The position numbers and the translations under genes were made by a program. This document shows, in pieces, positions 19,816-23,836 of a stretch of 23,836 nt of DNA. Below the pieces are notes generated by a model that worked only from the letters and a program-made list of their open reading frames with translations, had not been told where the DNA came from and ran no database searches. Within the stretch, counting starts at the first letter, position 1. Every line of letters starts with the position of its first letter. Location: the NCBI GenBank assembly GCA_051306365.1, contig JBPPNC010000045.1:1-23836 (forward strand), given 5' to 3'. The stretch comes from Svornostia sp051306365 (lineage in GTDB: Bacteria > Actinomycetota > Thermoleophilia > Solirubrobacterales > Solirubrobacteraceae).

Positions 19816-21096
19816 TCACGCCGCGCGTGCGTTGACCGTTGCCTCTCGGTCGGGCGGCGCGATCCACAGCATCGCGCCGGTGGCGAGGCCGAGGTCGAGC
19901 CGGTCGCGGCGGAGCTGGATACGCGTTTCCGCGGAAGCGCGCTGCGGCCCACACCGGTGGCGGTCTTGTCGCGGCGGTGGGGGCGCGTTGCGCAGCAGCC
20001 GCCCGGCTGGGGTGCGGAACTCGAACCTGTCTGTCGCAGGCCGGACGGTGAAGCCGCCCTCGTGCAGGAGCCGGTGATGGTGCGTACAGAGGTGGACGAG
20101 GTTGCCCAGCTCCGTGGAGCCGCCGTCGGCCCAGTGGTGGATGTGGTGCGCGTCGACGAAGCGGTGGTTCGTGCATCCCGGGAATCGGCAGCCGCCGTCA
20201 CGGGCGCGCAGGGCGCGGCGGAGGGCGGGCGGGATGGTGCGGGTCTTGCGTCCTACCGACAGCGGTTCGCCGTCGCGCTCGCCCATCCGCACCACCGACG
20301 CGTCGCACGCCAGGCGCCGCGCCGTGGTCCGGGAGAGTGCGGGGCCGCCATCGAGCTCGCAGCAGCCCGCGTCCGGCCGAGCCGCGTCGGCGAGCGCGTC
20401 GGCGTCGACGCGCACGACGAGCTGGACCCGGTCGCCGCCGGTGCGGCCGTGTTCGGGGGCGGCGAGCGCCTGGTCGGCAAGCCGCCCGAGGGCGTCTGCC
20501 CGGCGGGCCGCAGCGGGGGTTGGCGCCTGCGCAGAGGCGTCCTCCCCGGCGTCGTCGGCGCGCAGCTGCTCGGACACGAGCTCGACTGCCTTCATCAGCA
20601 GCGCACCCTGGTCGGCCGGCAATCGGCCGCGTACCCGCAGCGACCCGTCGTCGTCCCACTCCATGGCGAGAAACCGCTCCTCGAGCACCCGCTCAGCGTC
20701 GGACCCGACGCGGATCGCCGACCGGTAGGAGCGGACGATGCGCTCGAGCTGCGCGGCCGTCGCGTTGCGCGCCAGATCGACGATCTCCTCCTCATGCCGC
20801 ACGTCCTCGACCCGCGTGAGCGCCCGCACCTTGGAGTACGACAGCTCGCCGCGAGAGAACGCCGCCCGCACCCGGGGGAGTTCGGCGATTCGCCGCGCGA
20901 CCCGCACGTGCTCGCGCGCGGCCGTCGGGCCCACTCCACAGCGCCACGCCACCCACGCGGCGCACGACGTGCAGCCCTCCACGCCCCAGCCCTCCCGGCG
21001 GTCAAACTCCGCCACGAGCTCCAGCCACCTGCACATGGCCGCCTCGATATCCGCGGCCATCGCCGCGATCTGCTCGCCCAGCTCCTCGATGCTCAT
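19816..21096 (-). CDS. DUF222 + HNH endonuclease domain protein (13E12 repeat family type)
   Basis: The 426-residue protein has an N-terminal helical DUF222 domain (CTSCAAWVAWRCGVGPTAAREHVRVARRIAELPRVRAAFSRGELSYSKVRALTRV, about 40-100). The C-terminal HNH nuclease motif has paired zinc cysteines and His clusters: DGGCRFPGCTNHRFVDAHHIHHWADGGSTELGNLVHLCTHHHRLLHEGG (about 310-355). This is the architecture of the multicopy actinobacterial 13E12 family. Its biological role is unsettled; a nuclease connected with mobile DNA or DNA damage is likely. ATG 21096 is chosen because a purine-rich GGGG stretch precedes it; an alternative ATG at 21132 lies inside a LexA-type box. Codon use resembles the neighbours and there are no terminal repeats, so recent transposition is not evident. 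Confidence 0.88.
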   Translation of the reverse strand: MSIEELGEQIAAMAADIEAAMCRWLELVAEFDRREGWGVEGCTSCAAWVAWRCGVGPTAAREHVRVARRIAELPRVRAAFSRGELSYSKVRALTRVEDVRHEEEIVDLARNATAAQLERIVRSYRSAIRVGSDAERVLEERFLAMEWDDDGSLRVRGRLPADQGALLMKAVELVSEQLRADDAGEDASAQAPTPAAARRADALGRLADQALAAPEHGRTGGDRVQLVVRVDADALADAARPDAGCCELDGGPALSRTTARRLACDASVVRMGERDGEPLSVGRKTRTIPPALRRALRARDGGCRFPGCTNHRFVDAHHIHHWADGGSTELGNLVHLCTHHHRLLHEGGFTVRPATDRFEFRTPAGRLLRNAPPPPRQDRHRCGPQRASAETRIQLRRDRLDLGLATGAMLWIAPPDREATVNARAA

Positions 21097-21120
21097 CGAC
21101 ACCCCAAGTCCCCGTTCTGT

Positions 21121-21140
21121 ATGCGAACACATGTTCGCAT
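21121..21140. promoter_or_regulatory. LexA/SOS box upstream of the DUF222-HNH gene
   Basis: ATGCGAAC-N4-GTTCGCAT is an inverted repeat with perfect 8-bp arms. Its core (21124-21137) is CGAAC-ACAT-GTTCG, which matches the Gram-positive LexA consensus CGAACRNRYGTTYC except for G in place of the final C, and the mycobacterial CGAAC-N4-GTTCG form exactly. It ends about 25 nt before the HNH gene start and adjoins a possible reverse -10 (TACAGA, 21116-21121), a position suited to repression by LexA. Confidence 0.75.
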
Positions 21141-21168
21141 CTGGGCCGGACGGCGTCGATATCGTTGA

Positions 21169-21192
21169 CGCGGAAACGCTTCCGCGGAAGCG
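21169..21192. promoter_or_regulatory. Overlapping palindromes after metH (terminator or LacI-type operator)
   Basis: Two palindromes overlap. CGCGGAAACGCTTCCGCG (21169-21186) has one mismatched pair and a central CG, like LacI-family operators. CGCTTCCGCGGAAGCG (21177-21192) is perfect. Reading in the metH direction, the second can fold as a 6-bp stem with a CGCG loop followed by TTTCC, 11 nt after the metH stop, so a weak intrinsic terminator is the simpler reading. Confidence 0.45.
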
Positions 21193-21202
21193 CCCGCGCC
21201 GC

Positions 21203-23836
21203 TCAGGCGTCGCCCGCCAGGGCCGGCGCGTCCTCCGACTCGATGGCGCCATCCGGCGGATCCTCGTCGAGCTTCTCGAAGTTCTCGACGATCTTCGTCG
21301 GGTCGGCGGCCGTGTCCCGGATGAGCTGATCCGGCGGCGCCACGTCCCGCACCCGGCCGGACTTCATCGAGAAGTACTCGGCCTGCGGGTGGTGGGCGAT
21401 GATCGCCACCGTGGACTGCTCGGGCTCGATCGCATACTCGCCGCTCAGGCGCAGGCCGATCTGCGGCGCGTCGAGCACGTCGAACAGCTTTTCGTGCTCG
21501 CTCTGCTCCGGGCAGGCCGGGTAGCCCCACGCGTAGCGGCGACCCTGGCCGAGGTCGATGCCCAGCGACTGGCGGACCGTCGCGTGCAGCCACTCCATCA
21601 TGCCCTCGGCGACCTGGGTGCCGAGGCCGTGCGTGAACAGCTGCTCGGCGAACTCGCCGTCCTTCTCGAGCCTGGCCATGCGCTCGGTGACCTCCTCGCC
21701 GGCGGTCACCGCGGCGAACGCGACCACGTCCAGCTCGCCGCTGTCCTTCGGCCGGTACAGATCCGCCAGGCAGATGCGGTCGCCCTTGGGCTGGCGCGGG
21801 AACACAAAGCGCTGGATCTCCGTCTCGCGATCGTCCGGGTCGAGCACGACGACGTCGTTGCCCTCGGAGTAGCACGGGAAGTAGCCCAGCAGCGCCTTGG
21901 GGAACAGGTAGTCCTGCTCGCGATACATGCGCTCGAGCTTGTCCTTGAAGCCCTCCTCCTCGCCACCGCCGAGGATGAGCTCCTTCCACGCCTCGCCCTT
22001 CACGCCTCGCCCGCCCCAGTGCAGCTTGAACAGCACGTGGGTGTCGAGGTAGGGGTAGACGTCGGCGAGGTCGACAGGGATCTCCTGCACGCCCCAGAAC
22101 GGGGGCTCGGGCACGGGCACGTCGGTGCGGTACGCCGAGCGGACGGTGTCGTCGTCGGTCGGCAGCGCTTCGGCCTCGGGGCCCTTCTCGCGCAGCGTCC
22201 TGGCGGCGACCCGGACCTTCTCGACGAGGGCGGCGCGCGCGTCGTCCTCGACGATCTGGTCCATGACGGCGAGGCCCTCGAAGGCGTCCTTGCAGAAGAA
22301 CACGCCGGGCTCGTAGATCTCGTCGTTCTCACGGCCGTTGGGGTACAGCGCGCGCAGGCCGAAGTCGCGGTTGATCGCCGCGCCGCCGATGAGCAGCGGG
22401 TATTCGAGGTTCTTGGCGTGCAGCTCGCCGATGCAGGCAGGCATCTGCTTGGACGTGGACACGAGCAGCGCGGACAGGCCGATCGCCGTCGCGTCGTGCT
22501 CCTGCGCGGCGTCGACGATCGTCTGGATCGGCACCTGCTTGCCGAGGTCGACGACGGTGTAACCGTTGTTCGTGAGGATCGTGTTCACGAGCGACTTGCC
22601 GATGTCGTGCACGTCGCCGAACACGGTCGCCAGGACGACGGTGCCCTTCGTGTAGCCCTCGATGCGGTCGAGGTAGTTCTCCAGCCGCGCCACGGCCTTT
22701 TTCATGACCTCTGCGCTCTGCAGCACGAAGGGCAGGATCAGCTCGCCGGCGCCGAACTTGTCGCCGACCTCCTTCATGGCGGGCAGCAGTACGTCGTTCA
22801 GCGTGGGGACCGCGCCGATCTTGTCGACCGACTTGTCGATCCAGTCCTCCACACCGTCCTTCTTGCGGCGCAGGATGTGGAAGTGCAGCGCCTCCTCGGG
22901 CTCCATGCCCTCGGTGGGGTTCGCGACCTCCGCCTCGGCCTCGGCGCCCTTGCTCTCGAAGTGCGCGATGAACTTCTCCAGCGCGTCGTCGGACCGGTTG
23001 AAGACCAGGTCGTCGGCGAGCTTGCGCTCCTCCTCGCTGATCTCGCCGTACGGCGTGATGTGGTTCGGGTTGACCATCGCGAGGTCGAGCCCGGCCTCCA
23101 CGCAGTGGTGCAGGAAGACGGAGTTCAGGACAGATCGGGCCGGCACGCCGACGCCGAACGAGACGTTCGAGACGCCGAGCGACGTCTTCACGCCCGGGAT
23201 GGCGGCCTTCACGTCGCGGATGCCGTTGATGGTCTCGACGGCCGACGGGCGCCACTCCTCGTCGCCCGTCGTCAGCGTGAACGTCAGGACGTCGAAGATC
23301 AGCAGCTCGGGGTCGAGCCCGTGCTCGTCGCAGCAGATCTCCTTCAGGCGCTTGGCGATCTCGACCTTGCGCTCGGCGGTCTTCGCCATGCCGACCTCGT
23401 CGATCGTCAGCGCGATCAGCGCCGCGCCGTGCTCGACGGCGAGCGGGACGACGACGTCGGCCTTGTCGCGGCCGGCCTCGAGGTTGATCGAGTTGACGAT
23501 CGCGCGGCCCGGGATCTGGTCCAGGGCGGTCGCGATGACGTCGGGCTCGGTCGAGTCGATCTGGATCGGCGCCGGCTGCGTCAGCGAGACGCGCTTGGCG
23601 ACCTGGCGCATCTGCTCGTCCTCGTCCTGGCGCTCGGTGAGCGCCACGCAGAGGTCCAGCACGTGTGCGCCGCCCTCGACCTGGTCCTCGGCGATCTGCT
23701 GCAGGCCGTCGTAGTCGTCGGCCAGCAGCATCTCCTTGGCCTTGCGCGAACCCTGGGAGTTCACGCGCTCGCCGACGATCGTCGGGGACGGCTCCTGCAC
23801 CAGGGGCGCGGCGGCGATCATGCTCGACACGCGCGG
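21203..23836 (-). CDS. metH: Cobalamin-dependent methionine synthase (5' partial at window edge)
   Basis: About 877 residues are visible, and the frame is open to the right edge. From the edge: a linker (RVSSMIAAAPLVQEP), then the pterin (methyltetrahydrofolate)-binding domain starting TIVGERVNSQGSRKAKE with IDSTEPDVI and GRAIVNSINLEAG. The B12 cap follows, then the B12-binding domain with the DxHxxG motif GDVHDIGKS (His408 counted from the GTG at 23830), SALLVST and LIGGAAIN. Last is the S-adenosylmethionine activation domain with RRYAWGYPACPEQSEHEKLF. The zinc/homocysteine-binding N-terminal domain of a full MetH (about 1,150-1,200 residues) is not in view and probably lies beyond the edge. 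The GTG at 23830 is an in-frame possible start for a homocysteine-domain-less form but has no supporting signal. The enzyme methylates homocysteine to methionine. Confidence 0.92.
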   Translation of the reverse strand, partial: PRVSSMIAAAPLVQEPSPTIVGERVNSQGSRKAKEMLLADDYDGLQQIAEDQVEGGAHVLDLCVALTERQDEDEQMRQVAKRVSLTQPAPIQIDSTEPDVIATALDQIPGRAIVNSINLEAGRDKADVVVPLAVEHGAALIALTIDEVGMAKTAERKVEIAKRLKEICCDEHGLDPELLIFDVLTFTLTTGDEEWRPSAVETINGIRDVKAAIPGVKTSLGVSNVSFGVGVPARSVLNSVFLHHCVEAGLDLAMVNPNHITPYGEISEEERKLADDLVFNRSDDALEKFIAHFESKGAEAEAEVANPTEGMEPEEALHFHILRRKKDGVEDWIDKSVDKIGAVPTLNDVLLPAMKEVGDKFGAGELILPFVLQSAEVMKKAVARLENYLDRIEGYTKGTVVLATVFGDVHDIGKSLVNTILTNNGYTVVDLGKQVPIQTIVDAAQEHDATAIGLSALLVSTSKQMPACIGELHAKNLEYPLLIGGAAINRDFGLRALYPNGRENDEIYEPGVFFCKDAFEGLAVMDQIVEDDARAALVEKVRVAARTLREKGPEAEALPTDDDTVRSAYRTDVPVPEPPFWGVQEIPVDLADVYPYLDTHVLFKLHWGGRGVKGEAWKELILGGGEEEGFKDKLERMYREQDYLFPKALLGYFPCYSEGNDVVVLDPDDRETEIQRFVFPRQPKGDRICLADLYRPKDSGELDVVAFAAVTAGEEVTERMARLEKDGEFAEQLFTHGLGTQVAEGMMEWLHATVRQSLGIDLGQGRRYAWGYPACPEQSEHEKLFDVLDAPQIGLRLSGEYAIEPEQSTVAIIAHHPQAEYFSMKSGRVRDVAPPDQLIRDTAADPTKIVENFEKLDEDPPDGAIESEDAPALAGDA

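Noticed and set aside
19816..21096. Homing endonuclease, insertion sequence or restriction system
   Set aside because: No intron/intein boundaries, no terminal inverted repeats or target duplications, and no methyltransferase partner; DUF222-HNH proteins are ordinary genomic genes in Actinobacteria.
18164..21168. Long forward open frames (637 and 561 codons) opposite the DUF1800 and DUF222-HNH genes
   Set aside because: Shadows of the reverse-strand genes; no recognisable domains, and they run straight through the intergenic gap and the SOS box.
1..23836. tRNA, rRNA or riboswitch genes
   Set aside because: Intergenic regions are nearly all under 80 bp; none shows a cloverleaf, rRNA-like or known riboswitch pattern on reading.

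Overview
The window is very GC-rich, tightly packed bacterial chromosome with high-GC codon use throughout. The gene set points to an actinobacterium, most likely of the Thermoleophilia/Solirubrobacterales type: a HemQ-family protein, a DUF222/HNH (13E12-type) protein with a LexA box, DUF1469 and DUF3618 envelope proteins, a PimA-like glycosyltransferase, and promoters with a TANNNT -10 box placed directly in front of start codons. The lineage is inferred from gene content; no rRNA or tRNA gene is present to confirm it.

Layout. Bases 1-1130 hold the 3' end of a Pro/Ala/Glu-rich membrane-anchored protein, a DUF1469 (holin-like) membrane protein and a DUF3618 protein. Bases 1146-3770 hold an ABC importer (lipoprotein, ATPase, permease) of the pyrimidine/riboflavin precursor type. 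It converges on an AI-2E-family membrane protein (3767-4948), which is translationally coupled to a short DegV C-terminal fragment (4945-5265). From there a divergent promoter leads to an NAD-dependent epimerase (5291-6352). Next come mtnA (reverse) and a secreted SpoIVB/S55-like protein (forward), transcribed divergently. Bases 9227-10259 form an iron-sulfur locus: bolA and a CGFS glutaredoxin on the reverse strand, and an A-type Fe-S carrier on the forward strand. A secreted glycoside-hydrolase-like lipoprotein follows (10268-11539).

Bases 11525-13762 run in reverse: a HemQ-family protein, an AlkA-type DNA glycosylase and a PHP phosphoesterase. At 13806-16121 a single forward gene fuses a GT4 glycosyltransferase to a flippase-like membrane domain. 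Bases 16118-19510 (reverse) hold a DUF1800-DUF1501-cupredoxin operon followed by a separately promoted small lipoprotein. After a 305-bp gap come the DUF222/HNH gene with its SOS box and the 3' three-quarters of cobalamin-dependent methionine synthase, which runs off the right edge.

Recurring architecture is the most distinctive feature. Nine of eleven intergenic gene starts have a TANNNT hexamer 6-10 nt before the start codon, suggesting pervasive leaderless or near-leaderless mRNAs. All five convergent gene pairs meet with their stop codons touching or overlapping: three share the tetranucleotide CTAG, and two have both stops inside one inverted repeat. The items most worth following up are the SOS-boxed HNH gene, the glycosyltransferase-flippase fusion, the DUF1800/DUF1501/cupredoxin operon, the Fe-S locus with a palindromic candidate operator, and the coupled DegV fragment.
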